NCBI RefSeq assembly: GCF_964355755.1
Contig: NC_092678.1
Location: 6,668,922 to 6,732,921 of the forward strand
Length of the DNA: 64,000 bases
Origin: Antedon mediterranea
Taxonomy: Eukaryota; Echinodermata; Crinoidea; Comatulida; Antedonidae
Reading direction: 5' to 3'
Shown here: piece by piece, positions 43,855-56,436 of the stretch
Position numbering within the stretch: position 1 is the stretch's first letter
How the letters are laid out: each line of letters starts with the position of its first letter
The notes under the pieces: generated by a model
Seen by the model: the letters and a program-made list of their open reading frames with translations, nothing else
What the model was told of the DNA's origin: nothing
The model's database searches: none
Position numbers and translations under genes: made by a program

Positions 43855-45748
43855 CAGGGGTGGCGCCAGGATCTTCCCGACGCGGGGGCTACATTCCCCG
43901 ACGAGGGGGCTATGCGAGCGAAGCGAGCATCACAAGGCTGGGGGCCAGGGGGCCGCCAAGGGCCCCCGGTGGGAGTCCAGGGGGCGAAGCCCCCGGAAGC
44001 AACGCGTTCTAGCGTCATTTGAGGTCATTTTAATCAGATTTAGGGTAGCCATTTTTTCCATTTTTTATAATGCATAAATAAAATACTGCGTGCAAAAAAA
44101 CGATGCGCGATGACTGTTTCAATCCATATTTTTCAATTTAAAAAATAAAAGTTCAAAGAAAATTTAGAAAAATAGAGTTGGAGGTCCTGGAAATTGGACT
44201 TATTATACTTCAAAACATGAAACAAAATATATAAGTCCCTATCATGGTTGTGACTGAGCTAAGAAGTGTTTGAAAAATAGAGATGTTAGGTCCCGGAAAA
44301 TGCACTTCTTGTACTTCGAAATATGACCAGCTTTATTGTTGGGGCTGAGCTAAGAAAATGTTTAAAACTAGAGCTGCAGGTCTTCAAAAAATTGCATTTT
44401 ATACTTTGGAAACATCAGGCCCAGAGGCTTAAAAAACGCAAGCGTAGACCTTTTTCAGTCGGGGAAATAAGTTTATTCCTCCCAAGTGTATGCCTGCGTA
44501 CCATCTGGACTTCCGAGTGGTGAGAAATTCATGACATCAGGACATTGAAAATTTAATAACTTAGCTATAATAAGATGTTGGCTAAGCGAAAATGGCATGT
44601 TTTTTTGTTTAGTAATGGATGAAATATTTATTTTAGGTGCCCCACGGTACAGAAGGTTACTTGTAAATTAAAAAATTGGTGAACATACGAACAATTAACA
44701 TAATTCGTTTTTGCTGTAGTGTAGCGCACGTCGACACAGTACACGACGTAACCGTCGGTAAACTTCGCCTGGAAAATAACTACAGTACACATTTTGGTCC
44801 CTGGATGGAACATGATATCACGACCCAACGTTGAACGATTCGTACAACGGGATACCGCCAGACAAGTGCGTACCTATAGCTATTGTTTAGTAGTAAGTTA
44901 GATCGCTGGCAATAATGAATGCATATAAAGTGCATAATATCACTCTGACGTACTCTCACGGTCAATGAAACGTCGAGGTTTTCTAGGCGCTGAAGCTACG
45001 AAGTGAACGCGAACGAATTATATTCCCCGACAAAAAGTACCCGAACCGTCGGTAAACTTCGCCTGGAAAATAACTACATTACACATTTTGATCCCTGGAT
45101 GGAACTTGATATCACGCGTCTCGACCCAACGTTGAACGATTCGTACAAAGGGATACCGCCAGACAAGTGCGTACCTAGCTAATGTTTAGTAGTAAGATCG
45201 CTGGCAATAATGAATGCATATAAATTGCATAATAGCACTCTGACGTACTCTCACGGTCAATGAGACGTCGCGGTTTTCTAGACGCTGAAGCTACCAAGTG
45301 AACGCGAACGTTTTTTACTGTATATTATATTCCCCGACAAAAAGTACCCGTGTTCCCTTCGGTAACCGTCGGTAAACTTCGCCTGGAAAATAACTACATT
45401 ACACATTTTGGTCCCTGGATGGAACATGATATCACGCGTCTCGACCCAACGGTGAACGATTCGTACAAAGGGATACCGCCAAACAAGTGCGTACTAGCTA
45501 TTGTTTAGTAGTTAGATCTCTGGCAATAACGAATGCATAAAAGTGCATAATAGCCCTCTGACGTACTCTCACGGTCAATGGAACGTCGTGGTTTTCTAGG
45601 CGCTGAAGCTATATGAAGTGAACGTGAATTTTTTTTACTGTATGTTATATTCCCCGACAAAAAGTACCCGTGTTCCCCGACGGGGGGGGCTAGGCTCCCC
45701 GACGAGGGGGCTAGAGCCCCCGTAGCCCCCCCGCTGGCGCCACCACTG
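43855..45748. mobile_element. Non-autonomous hAT-like element upstream of C
   Basis: The ends CAGGGGTGGCGCCAG and CTGGCGCCACCACTG are inverted with one mismatch. The element is flanked by the 8-bp duplication GCCTCATT (43,847-43,854 and 45,749-45,756). Gene B's upstream flank shows the empty site (AACCTCATTGGCTGTG near 31,212). Inside are GC-rich ends, a degenerate about 100-bp tandem block (44,169-44,430) and three copies of a 294-320-bp unit starting CCGTCGGTAAACTTCGCCTG (44,752, 45,046, 45,366). No transposase ORF is present. TSD length and CAGGGG ends point to hAT. Confidence 0.88.
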
Positions 45749-45896
45749 GCCTCATTGGCTGTGATTCCCTTTATAAACGTTGTTGATTAATGAGTTAAAA
45801 AGTGATATTTGTAGCCAATATGAAGAGGAGAAAGTTACGACCAAGGAATCTTTGTTACGGCCTTTGATAAAGCGTCAGAAAAAGATTTAATACTCC

Positions 45897-48800
45897 TAGT
45901 CCGGTGGCAGGAGGGGGGATATCACCTCCCGAAAGGGGACAAATTGCCATCCAACTTTTCTAGACCAGAATTTTCCGTAGATTACGAATATGGAAGGTAA
46001 TCGATCAGGATAGGAAGCGTTTTTGAGATATAAGGGGTCAAAGTTCAAAATTGATCAATATAAAAACATGCTATATCTCTGGAAATTCTGGACATAGTGA
46101 GATAATTTTGGTGTCAAATTGTTCACAATTGTTTATATTAGCTCTAACAGAACTTTCTTTGTAAAATTGACCGGAAACCCCATTTTTAGCAATGTTGACC
46201 TTTGACCTCTTTTTGCTATATCTAAGTAACGGCAGGTCGGAGAGAATTAAAAATAGGAGCAAATTGTTCCCAAGATATACATTTTATATTCAGTGTAACA
46301 GATGATATTGCTTGAAAATGACCGGAAGTGTGGTTATTAACCTTTGACATAATTGAATAAGGTTATAAAAACATAAATCAATAAATATTTGTCGTAAGGA
46401 GCCAATTTTGGTATCAAATTGTTCACAATATATATGTTTATACTTGCCATAATGCAACATTTTTTTAAAAAAAGTGACTGAAACACTATTTTTCTGTAAT
46501 TTTAACCTTTGACCTGTTTTTCTCATCTAAATAACGACATGGCATAGAGATTTCTAACGGCAAATTGTTTATAATAGATATTTTTATTCAATCCAATAGA
46601 TTATACTGATTGAAAAATACAAGTGTGATTATTGTTTTGAAATCCTGTACATAAGAGCCATCGGGCGGATTGAATGCAAAGAGGTGTGGAAGGGGAATAC
46701 TACTACTATACAGTACAATGTCTTTGAGAAACATTTGAGCAATTTCAATCAGGTATCCATGTATTATCTCCAATAAACGGAATGTACGGTTCACGGTGAA
46801 TTCAGAAGTTACCCTTGGTTCATTTTGGCAAATCCATATGGGTTCCTTTTAAAAGGATTGAGGGTGAACAGACAGGCTTTTCCCATGGCTTAATATTGGA
46901 ACCTACAGTTTTAGTTACCCGATATATTTCTAACACAGTAACTTATGTAGCCAAATGCATTGATCCGATACAGGGGCCAAATGTAGAACTGAACATACAG
47001 TAGAGAGGGTCTAAATAGATGACCTGCTGTTGTTTCATTTTAGGCAAAATCCAAATCGGTTCCTTAAGGATCGAGAGTGCACAGGCAGCTTTATTCCATG
47101 TGCCTGTCTATATAAACCCACATTGTCACCCCTTATATTTCTATTATGGGGCTTAATGTCCAACCATGGAGGACCAGCCTTTGGGGGGGGGGGGGGGGGG
47201 GTTAATTTTGGCAAATCCATAAGTGTTCCTTAAGGATCGAGAGTGCACAGGCAGCTTTATTCCATGGGCCGCGCCTGTCTATATGAACTCACAGCGTCAC
47301 CCCTTATATTTCAATTATGGGGCTTAATGTCCATCCATGGTGAACGACCGGCCCTTGGGTTAATTTGGGCAAATCCATCAAATGTTCCTTATGGATGATC
47401 GAGGGTGCACAGGGATATTTATTATATCTCTATGAACCCACATTTTCACCCCACATACAGTATTTCCAATATAGGGTCTCTTGTAGACCCACATAGAGAA
47501 CCCCGAAAGGTCCATGGAGGACCGGCCCTTGGGTTCATTTGGGCAAATCCATAAATGTTATTTAAAGATTGAAGGTGAACATTTTAGTTTTATTCCATAG
47601 TTCATCTTTGAACTATTTACCCCATATTAATTTGTAATACAGGGCCTTATGTAGCACACCACATAGATATCCCAAAAGGGTCCTTAGAGGGTTCATTCGG
47701 GCAAATCCATATGGGTTATTTTAGAATCTTTTGTGTACAGGAAAACTCTTTCCTGTATGGGCCAAACTATCTGTGGCTATATAAAAATTGTGGTCTGGCT
47801 GTGTAGTGAGTTGTGGATTGAGTTTGGTCACCTGGATCTGCCTATCCTGTACGAATTGGTATTCTCTGGTTCTGATGAATAGTAGTTTATTTTCCAAAAA
47901 CGAATATTGTAGCCCTAATAAATGCAATTGTATAGTGGCAAATCATTGAAGGTCAGCGTAACATTTTAACATCATAACATTTTAACCGTCATAATATTAA
48001 TAATATTAATAATTTTATTATTTATTTGACAGTATTATATTAATACATTTAAAATAATGCGCACTAGAAAAAATATAAAAATACCATAACTTCACAGATC
48101 AAATAACGTGATTACATTATGAACATCGATCTCATAGTTCGAATAACTTTGCATTATTTAGTATATCACTTGTTCAAATGTTGACTTTTGACCTATGTCA
48201 ACTTGTGTAATGATAAATGTGCTCTTTTGATTGTGTATGAATGATAGATGTCTTAACAGAATGATAAAACATAACATTTTGTCTTAAATGTTAGTTTTTA
48301 TTTGGGTTTATATGCAAATTGTGTGATTTGTCAATATTGACATTTGACCTTTAATTGAAAAGTATTTGTTTTATAAGGCGACTGAATAGATACCTATAAC
48401 CATACAAATGTATTAAAAGACCAAATTGAACTTCAATAAATTGGTTATAATACATATGTATATAATACATTGTTATAATTGGTCAATTTTGAACTTTAAC
48501 CCCTTATCTCTTTCTATTCGCTTCCTATCCTGATCAAAGTCTGATTTGATTAAATACAGTATTATAATTATATTAATCAAAATTATAATGAAATAACATA
48601 ACTTTACTAATCAAATAATTTGATTACTTGTAAAACCATCAATATCATAGTTTGGACAACTTTGCATTTATTTGTTAACTAATACGTGCATTAAAATGTT
48701 GACCTTTGACCTTATGTCAACTGATGAAATGATGTATTCGCTCTTTTACATTGTGTATGATTGATTAACAGGATGAGAAAACATCCAATTTTTATTAAAT

Positions 48801-49160
48801 ATAAGTTTTTATTTGGTTTTATAGGTACGTTCTATGATTGGTCAATATTGACATTTGACCCTTAATTACGAAGGATTTTTTTTTCTCCATAAGGTGATTA
48901 AATAGACACTTAGGCCTATAACCATAAAAATGTAATAAAAGACCAAATTGTGCTTCAATAAATTTGTTATAATACATATATATAATACATTGTTGTAATT
49001 GGTCAATTTTGAATTTTGACCCCTTATATCTCGAAAACGCTTCCTGTCCAGATCGATTACCTTCCATATTCGTAATCTACGGAAAATTCTGGTCTAGAAA
49101 AGTTGGATGGCAATTTGTCCCCTTTCGGGTGGTGATATCCCCCCTCCTGCCACCGGACTA
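45897..49160. mobile_element. 3.26-kb long-TIR element upstream of C
   Basis: The terminal inverted repeats are about 170 bp and nearly perfect. They begin TAGTCCGGTGGCAGGAGGGG and include GATTACGAATATGGAAGGTA. The element is flanked by TCC (45,894-45,896 and 49,161-49,163). Removing it gives TTTAATACTCCACTTCG, matching gene B's uninterrupted TTTAATACTACACTTCG (31,361), so a 3-bp target duplication is supported. The interior has two half-arrays with GTTGACCTTTGACC motifs and a central run of about five degenerate units near 46,830-47,700 (GGCAAATCCATAWGGGTTCC). No transposase ORF exists. Superfamily unassigned. Confidence 0.88.
46830..47710. repeat. Degenerate about 170-bp tandem units inside the long-TIR element
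   Basis: TTTTGGCAAATCCATAnGnGTTCCTT recurs near 46,830, 47,040, 47,208, 47,366, 47,541 and 47,697. Each copy is followed by GATCGAGnGTGCACAGG-like sequence. A poly-G tract (47,187-47,202) interrupts one copy. Confidence 0.7.
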
Positions 49161-49711
49161 TCCACTTCGTTCACCTATTTAAGTTAAATCTCTTGAACTC
49201 TGCTAAAAAAATTAATTGTTAGTACTTCTATCAATATCAATTCAAGAACAACTACAACAAACATTATATAAACAATAAAGATGTATCATCTCCCCAAAAC
49301 ATGAAATGAACATTAATAAAATCAGACTTTCATCAGGTCATTTTGTAATTTTAATAAATATAATCAATTTCGTAGAAAAAAACACCCACAAAATAATGTT
49401 TGCATTTATAAAAAGACACAATAACCGGTTAAATTAAACTGTGTTTAGTTTATGCAAACGTATTGATTGGCGATAAATGGAACATCAATCTCTTAACAAT
49501 TTTTTTAAAGCGTATACAAAACACATATTTAAAAAACTTTATTACTGATAGTTGCTTCTCAACGTTTGTATTAATTAATAATTACAAAAAATATAAAACA
49601 CCAAAAAGGCCAATATTGAGGTAAGAATTGTATTACAAATGGAAGTTATGATAAAACGTTCTAACATTGTTGAAACTTTAAATACACTTATGAATTTGCT
49701 ATGTGTTGCAC

Positions 49712-49752
49712 GATAACTGGTATTAACTGGTATTAACTGGTATTAACTGGCG
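49712..49752. repeat. 12-bp tandem repeat
   Basis: AACTGGTATTAA is repeated three to four times. The rest of 49,440-50,780 is AT-rich 3' flank of gene D, with no gene seen. Confidence 0.8.
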
Positions 49753-50780
49753 ATTATACAATCATGGAAACAATAACAACAAGGTATAAAGAACATAAAA
49801 CAGTGCAAAAGATAGGACATTAGATTAAGTTTCAAAATCTTGGACCCGTCAGTGACACTTATTGGAAACTAGGCGATGATTGGACCATGGACCTATAATT
49901 AGTTTTTGTTTCTAGGATACCACAATGTGCAAACACAACACAATCATTGAGAAAAAAATAATTCATTCAGAATAATGAAATGTTTATGTGTATAAAATGG
50001 CCTTTGAAAATGATTGTATTTTCTCCTAAAAACATGAAAAATGAAGATTAATAAAATCTGATTTTGAATAGGCCATTTTAAAATTTTAATACAGTTAATC
50101 CCTTAATCCAAATTTCACTACAATAATTCAATAATCTAAAATAAATAAAACCAATGCTTTAGAAAAAGAGTTTTAGATAGTTCGAACAGTTCAAGCAGAA
50201 GTGTTTTTGAAAGTCTCAATTGAAAGCTTCCAGTTTTAATAAAATGATAATCAAATAATATAGATGATATCGTTTGGATATGGCCTATAATGGCACTTGA
50301 TTAACAAACTATACAAATTATATTCACAGTTAGCTATAATGAAATAAAACAAAAAATGACCCCGAAAAAGTATAAATGTAACAAGTCTAGCCTTACAATT
50401 GTAGCTAAATATTATTACTATAAAAGGACAGATTTGAATTATACAACAATAACTTTATTATTCTAACGTAAGTACATTTCATAGTATTGCTAGAATTGAA
50501 TGAAAATGAATGGAATAAGAAATTAAAAAAAATGACAATGTATCAGATCGCAAACAAACTTTAAATTTCAAATTCCCATTACTAAAGTAATACCTTTTCT
50601 AAGCAAGACGTTATATTCCAAGCATATAATGGCTTTTGTTATTATTTATCTAACTAACATTTTTCATATTGTACGTCTACCGTACCAATTTGTAAAATGT
50701 TAGTGCTTCTCTAACTGGCTTCATGGTTCACACATAAAATGAACTATCCATTATTCAAGCTGTAATAAAATGGTGATCAT

Positions 50781-51326
50781 CTACAAAATGATGAAGTGAA
50801 TAATAATGAGGATAATCGGGTAATAAAATGATGATAATGATGACGAAGATGATGCACTGCCACATTCTAGTTCTTTCGATGGTCTTTTGCAACTCTTATC
50901 GCGATTACACGGTCGTTCTTCAGCGGTTGATTCCAAGCATAATCCACAGGCTTCGGTTACCTTCCTGATCCTGAATTGGCTTCCGAATTGACCACATTCG
51001 TGTGAACACATAGACCAATCACCCCAATCACTATACTGACAGTAACTGTACGCTACTTGGCATGATTGTTCTTCAATCGTAGGTTCGGAGCATGTTAACG
51101 GTCCGCATCCGTTTATCTCAAGCACGTTCCTAACCCTGTACCGAGTTCCGTTTTGTCCACGTTCTTGTAAGTGGCAAGTGGACCACATGCCCCAAGAACT
51201 GTACGTGCAATCACTTTCCTTTTTCGTTACTTTGTGTTTTTCGTAAAACATTCCTCCAACGAAAGCTCCCGCCAATAATAATAGTCCTCCTATTGTCTTA
51301 ATTACATCCCATTTTGTACACTCCAT
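50781..51326 (-). CDS. TSR membrane protein D, short intact member
   Basis: The single frame of 181 codons starts MECTKWDVIK, followed by a helix (TIGGLLLLAGAFVGGMF) with one FVGG unit. Two TSRs follow, starting DCTYSSWGMWSTC (residue about 40) and YCQYSDWGDWSMC (about 94); the second has CSHEC. GQNGT gives an N-glycosylation sequon in TSR1. The end is LECGSA, a Ser run, and FYYPIILIIIHFIIL, parallel to C and B. The C-terminal hydrophobic stretch could serve as a GPI signal or tail anchor. It is the smallest member with an uninterrupted frame. Promoter motifs match those of A and C. Confidence 0.8.
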   Translation of the reverse strand: MECTKWDVIKTIGGLLLLAGAFVGGMFYEKHKVTKKESDCTYSSWGMWSTCHLQERGQNGTRYRVRNVLEINGCGPLTCSEPTIEEQSCQVAYSYCQYSDWGDWSMCSHECGQFGSQFRIRKVTEACGLCLESTAEERPCNRDKSCKRPSKELECGSASSSSSLSSFYYPIILIIIHFIIL

Positions 51327-51413
51327 GTCGTAAAGAATTCTCGTATATGTTCACCAAAATTCAAGTTTAAAGTTAATGTGAATAACACAAGCAGTAAACG
51401 ATTAATAACATAA

Positions 51414-51463
51414 TTTATACCGCACTGGTTATGGTACTGGTTTATTGTTACATGGAAATTCCA
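51414..51463 (-). promoter_or_regulatory. Gene D promoter block
   Basis: On the sense strand TGGAATTTCC (51,454-51,463), AACAATAAACC and GTATAAA (51,414-51,420) keep the spacing of the C block. Confidence 0.55.
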
Positions 51464-51547
51464 AATTTGACAAAGATAGTACAGTATTACTATACTTTAT
51501 TGCAACATCGAATTACGTCATCAACAAATAAATACCAGCGGTGATAT

Positions 51548-51752
51548 ATTTGTTTTCAATTTTACTTATTTGACCTCCTTTCACACTTCTATGTTGTTTT
51601 TTTTTTAAAGTACAAGTATCTCATATATTCTTTTTTAATTAGATTGATTACCTTACTGTTTAGTACTATGATACCTGTTATCATTGTTTCACTTTACTTG
51701 TACTATTTTTGAAGTGTGAAAAATTCAATAAAAGAAAAGAAAAAAGAAATTA
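51548..51752 (+). mobile_element. LINE-like 3' fragment with A-rich tail, upstream of D
   Basis: About 200 bp is inserted between AAATACCAGC and AATTAAGAAGCC, which are close together in gene B's flank (31,182-31,215). It ends TTCAATAAAAGAAAAGAAAA, a retroposon-like tail. Confidence 0.55.
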
Positions 51753-51901
51753 AGAAGCCACATTGGCTGTGACTATCGCTATGAATTGTTGTTTACTATT
51801 TAGTCAAAAAGTGGAAAAACCTGTTAGGCCTACTTATATTTATAGACAATATGAAAAAGGTGTAAATAACGACCGAAGAATCCTGGTTGCGGCCTTTGGT
51901 A

Positions 51902-54900
51902 AAGCGTGGTTCCCACTAGAACGTAACGCAGCGATGTATCGACGCAAAGTGCTGTATTGCGTAATCACAACTGGGAACCGACAACGCAATAGTGCTGCAA
52001 ACATTTTTCAATTCAATTCAATTCACATTTATTTACTCATCGTTTATAAATACAGTTTCATAGCATAAATGATGGCAAGGATCCTGCATAGAGAATAGAA
52101 GTTTACACTTCTGTTTTCGCAGGACCCTTTTACATAAAAGACATAAAACAATAAACACAACATAATAGATACAAAATAAAAAAAAAACATTCCTATATAC
52201 ATTTTAGAGTTGTTCATCATCAAAAAGCGATACTGTTTTTTTAACATGATTATTTGTACTATGTGTGTATACTCGCACACACCAACACAAATGCATAATA
52301 TATGCATCTATATTTTATGAGTAAAGCATTTTAAGTTCTGTAATTCGATAAAATGTCTTTTTTTACATATTTTTTTAGTATTTTATAATTTTTGTTAACA
52401 ATATCTAAGTGATTTCTACAGAGCTCATTCCATAGTTTCGGTCCGTGAATACTGATAAAATGTTGACCAGACGTTAACCTAGAGTATGGTTGTTTTACGC
52501 TACAAATATTTCGAAGATTATGGGTAGTATTTTCGTTTCTTTTGAATATCATTTGGATTCGTCTGGGTAAAACATTGCTTTTAATCTGGGCCATGAAACC
52601 TAGGACGGTAACTCTGTTGATATCTTGTATGTTAAGAATATTTAATTGCTTAAACAGTGGCTCAGAATGTTGCCATGGCTTTTTAAATAAAATTATTCTA
52701 GCAGCCTTTTTCTGGAGTTTAAGAAGGGATTCTAGTGTACTATCATATGTACTGCCCCAAATAATGTTTCCATACTGAAGGTGCGGTAGAATTAATGTAT
52801 TATACAAATTTGGAGTTTTTATCAATATTCCAATAGACCTAGCGGTTTTTTTGCTAATAAGCCTTATATGATTTTTCCAGCAAAGGTTCTCATTTATTAC
52901 AACCCCAAGAAATGTTACATTTTTTTGTTGTTCTAAAGTAATGTTATTCATTTTCAATTCAATGTTGGTTGTAATAATACGCCTTTGGGCAGTTTTAAAG
53001 ATTACGTAATTTGTTTTGCTGGTGTTTAATAAAAGTTTATTAGCTTTGAACCACATATTAATTCTATCTAGTTCCACATTCATAGTGTTTGCCAATGCGT
53101 TCAGGTTATTTCCACACTTGAATCCTGTTGTATCATCGGCAAAGCTAATTAATTCAATTTGTGTACTTGAGTTACATATATCGTTTACATATACAAGAAA
53201 CAACAAAGGTCCCAAAACGGACCCTTGTGGAACACCAATACTAGTCTCCTTAATATTAGACGAAGTACCATTTATAAAAACATATTGCTTTCGTGATTTT
53301 AAGTAGTTACTGAACCATTTTAGTGTAACACCTCTTATACCATAGTGGAATAGCTTGTTCAGTAAGATACTGTGGTCAATAATATCAAATGCCTTTGACA
53401 AATCCATAAATGTGGCAATTACGAACTCTTTGTTTTCAAATGCCTTTAGTATTTTGTGGATCAGATCAATTATAGCGTGGGAGGTTGACTGATTGTTTCG
53501 GAAGCCGTATTGCCAATCATTTAGTATATTGTAAGTTTTAAAGTAATTATACAATCTGGAATGGACTATCTTTTCAAAGATTTTAGAGAAAATTGGTAGT
53601 AGTGATATCGGGCGATAATTCGAGGCTAAATGACGGTCCCCTTTTTTGTATATGGGAATTACTTTTGCAATTTTTATCTGTTCCGGTATTGAGCCGGAGT
53701 GAAGAGATACGTTGAATATATAAGTCAAGGGCTTTACAATAGCATCACCAACTGCCTTGACTACCTTTGGTGAAATATCATCAAAACCAGGTGTTTTGTT
53801 TGCATCAAGTGATTGAATCACTTTTAACACTTCCTCCTCATTTACATGGTAGAAAAACATAGAGTTACTTTGCCTGTTTAGCAGGTAATCAGAGTATTGT
53901 GCCGTTGATGGCTCAATACTGTCTCGTACCTTGAGACCAACATTAATAAAATAATCGTTAATGTGGTTTGCAATAGGCTCACAACCCTCTATGAGTTTGT
54001 CACCAGATGTAAAAGTGGATGGAACATTATTTTTGCCTCCACCTGGATTTATAATATCATTTATAATATTCCATGTTTTTTTTTTATTTCCTTTAGTATT
54101 GTTAAAAACATTTTCATAATATGATTTCTTTGCCTTTTTGCATGTACGCATAAATGACTTATTAAACTCTTTATAAATATCCTTATTTTTTGACGAGGGA
54201 TGTTTTATAAATTTGTTGTACAACACATGTTTTCTTTTGCTAGACTTTAAGAGTCTTGAGCTCATCCATGGTTGTTTGAACTTTTATACTTTTTGTGATT
54301 TTCTTGAACTTTTTTTTTTTTTTAAAGTTTTTATTATATAATTTTTTGAAAGTGTTGATAAAAGCATTGTAAGCATCATCAGGGTTTGTCCTTACATATA
54401 CATCAGCCCAATCAACAGGTAATAAGTCATTATATAGTTTATTTATATTTCTTTCGTTTATTGCATATTTATGAGGTTCTATATTACCGGTTTTTACTTT
54501 AATATGTTTGTCGGGCACGGAGTGGATAATTTGGTATACCGGTAAATGATCAGATATGTCTGAGATTAGTATACCAGATAACATTTGTTCAGAAAGTGTA
54601 TTGGAGAAAATGTTATCAATTAATGAAGATGTGTTGTTTTGTATTCTAGTGGGTCTTGAAATCGATGGGTAGAAGGAATGCGACATCATTACTTCTAGAA
54701 AATTATTTACAAAATCAGTCGATGCATGCTTAAGTAAATTAATGTTAAAATCACCCATAATGTGGCATGATTTTCCCTCGATATCAATAGTATTAAGAAT
54801 ATCGTCTAGTGATCTATTAAAAAGTTCTATATTCGAATCAGGAGGTCTATATATTATACCAACAATCGTATTGTTACATTTTTTTTTCAATTATTTCAAT

Positions 54901-55204
54901 AAAAATACATTCACAAGATTCAATAAATAGATCTTTTCGTTCTTTTATGTCAATTGTAGCAGAAACAAACATACCAACTCCCCCTCCTTTACGGTTCTTC
55001 CTATCTAATGCGAGGAAGTCATAGCTCGGTAAATATGGTTTTCACGATGTATTGTTTAACCATGTTTCCGATATACCAATAACTGTAAAGGGGTGCATCG
55101 CAGGTTTGATTTCACACAGGCGAGGGCAAACACATTGATTTGAAGGGCATTTTCTTACGTTGCGTAGATTGCGTTACGTTACGTCGCTACTGAGAACCAA
55201 GCTT
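51902..55204. mobile_element. Harbinger-like MITE interrupted by a LINE
   Basis: The outer ends AAGCGTGGTTCCCACTAGAA (51,902) and TGAGAACCAAGCTT (to 55,204) are inverted. The internal parts (51,902-52,010 and 55,087-55,204) together match the reverse complement of 55,557-55,764. The LINE at 52,012-55,087 therefore landed inside this MITE. The MITE itself sits in the upstream flank of D, between AAAGCG and TTCAGGAAAAGATTTAATAC. Confidence 0.75.
52012..55087 (-). mobile_element. 5'-truncated jockey-like LINE, nearly complete RT
   Basis: On the minus strand the endonuclease begins within VIGISETWLNN (about 55,080) and continues with RKGGGVGMFVSA, GIIYRPPDSNIELFNRSLDD and HIMGDFNINLL. A 644-residue frame (54,265-52,331) follows, with the RT motifs LASNYRPISLLPIFSKIFEK, FMDLSKAFDIIDHSILLNKL, GVPQGSVLGPLLFLVYVNDI and ISFADDTTGF, and a C-terminal domain. 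Defects are an in-frame stop in the endonuclease, a shift at an A-run near 54,890 and a shift near 54,250. The 3' end is an AATTG repeat (about 52,008-52,025). This is the best preserved LINE here but is not intact. Confidence 0.92.
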
Positions 55205-55361
55205 GAGACTTCAGGAAAAGATTTAATACTACCCTTCGTTCATCTCTTTTAAATATTCGAACTGTCAATCTCTGGAACTCTTTGGTAAACAATTTAATTT
55301 TTAGTAGACCTACTTCTATCAACACTTTAACACAACTACGACAAAGATATACAAAACACTA

Positions 55362-55764
55362 AAGCTTGGTTCTTAAGCTTGGTTCCCACTAGAACGTAAC
55401 GCAAGGACCACGTAACGCAACGCAAGTGAATTGACCAATCACAAGCGATGGCTTATTCGCTTGTGATTGCCAACTGTCTATAACTTCGCTTTTATTGGTT
55501 AACACGCTTGCGTTGCGTTTACGTCCTTGCGTTACGTTCTAGTGGGAACCAAGCTTTACTAGCGATGCAAAGTAACGCAATCTACGCAAGGTAAGAAAAT
55601 GCCCTTCCAAATCATTGTGTTTGCCCCCGCCTGCGTGAAATCAAACCTGTTATTTTTACAGAAATGTTGCGTCGTCGGTTCCCACTTGCGATTACGCAAT
55701 ACATCACTTTGCGTCGATACGTCGCTGCGTTACGTTACGTTGTGTTCTAGTGGAAACCACGCTT
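55362..55764. mobile_element. MITE of the same family, host of an inner MITE
   Basis: The outer left end AAGCTTGGTTCT (55,362) and right end GGAAACCACGCTT (to 55,764) flank sequence matching the D-upstream MITE in reverse. It is interrupted by the 180-bp element at 55,376-55,555. Confidence 0.65.
55376..55555. mobile_element. 180-bp MITE with about 50-bp TIRs and TTA duplication
   Basis: The ends AGCTTGGTTCCCACTAGAAC through GTAACGCAAGGAC are mirrored perfectly on the right. A short mismatch and a further matching AACGCAACGCAAG follow. TTA flanks both sides (55,373-55,375 and 55,556-55,558), which suits PIF/Harbinger-type MITEs. The middle contains CAATCACAAGCGATGGCTTA with its own inverted partner. 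Confidence 0.85.
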
Positions 55765-56436
55765 TACGCGGGAGGGATTCTGCTGTAATTTTCTTTTCAG
55801 ATTTTTCTTTCTTTTCTGTATTTATATACCGGTAATGTTTTCTACTGATGACGATGTTGATGAAGATTTAAATGAGTGATAATGTAGTGCATTATATTAC
55901 GATAACTGCTATGATACTTACTGGACATACACCACACAAAATTTAATGTAAGTCTAATATTCCCGCCAGTCGCGCGCTTTATAGGCTACTAATATTTCCT
56001 TTGACACTAATTCTTTTTCATTCAATTAAATAGGCCTACTAAAGGTCCGCATCATTTTTAAAATACGTTCCAAACAACTCCATATACCGATTTCCATTTT
56101 TGTCGAGAATGTTGAAATACATTTTTGTGGCATTTGTCAAGTTTTTAAAAGTTGTTTGAACTACCTTTTAATAACATATTTTATTAATACTTCCAATGTT
56201 GATAAGCCTAGGCCTATAATATATCAAATAAATTATCAAAAAACGTAATTTTACCAAGAAGTAACTAGAATAGGCCTACAGTACAAATTGTGTCAAATTC
56301 TTAAATTGTTGTTCATTTGCAGTCAATAAATTCTACTACAAATAGAAAACGTTTATTCGATAAAGAAATATTTGCCTCAGCGTTTATTCGAGAGTTTGTA
56401 TTGGAATAAGTGCGGTATAATGTTGTCATCAATCAG

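Noticed and set aside
43820-44077. Gly/Arg-rich small frames at the start of the hAT-like element
   Set aside because: They arise from the GC-rich terminal sequence of a non-autonomous transposon.
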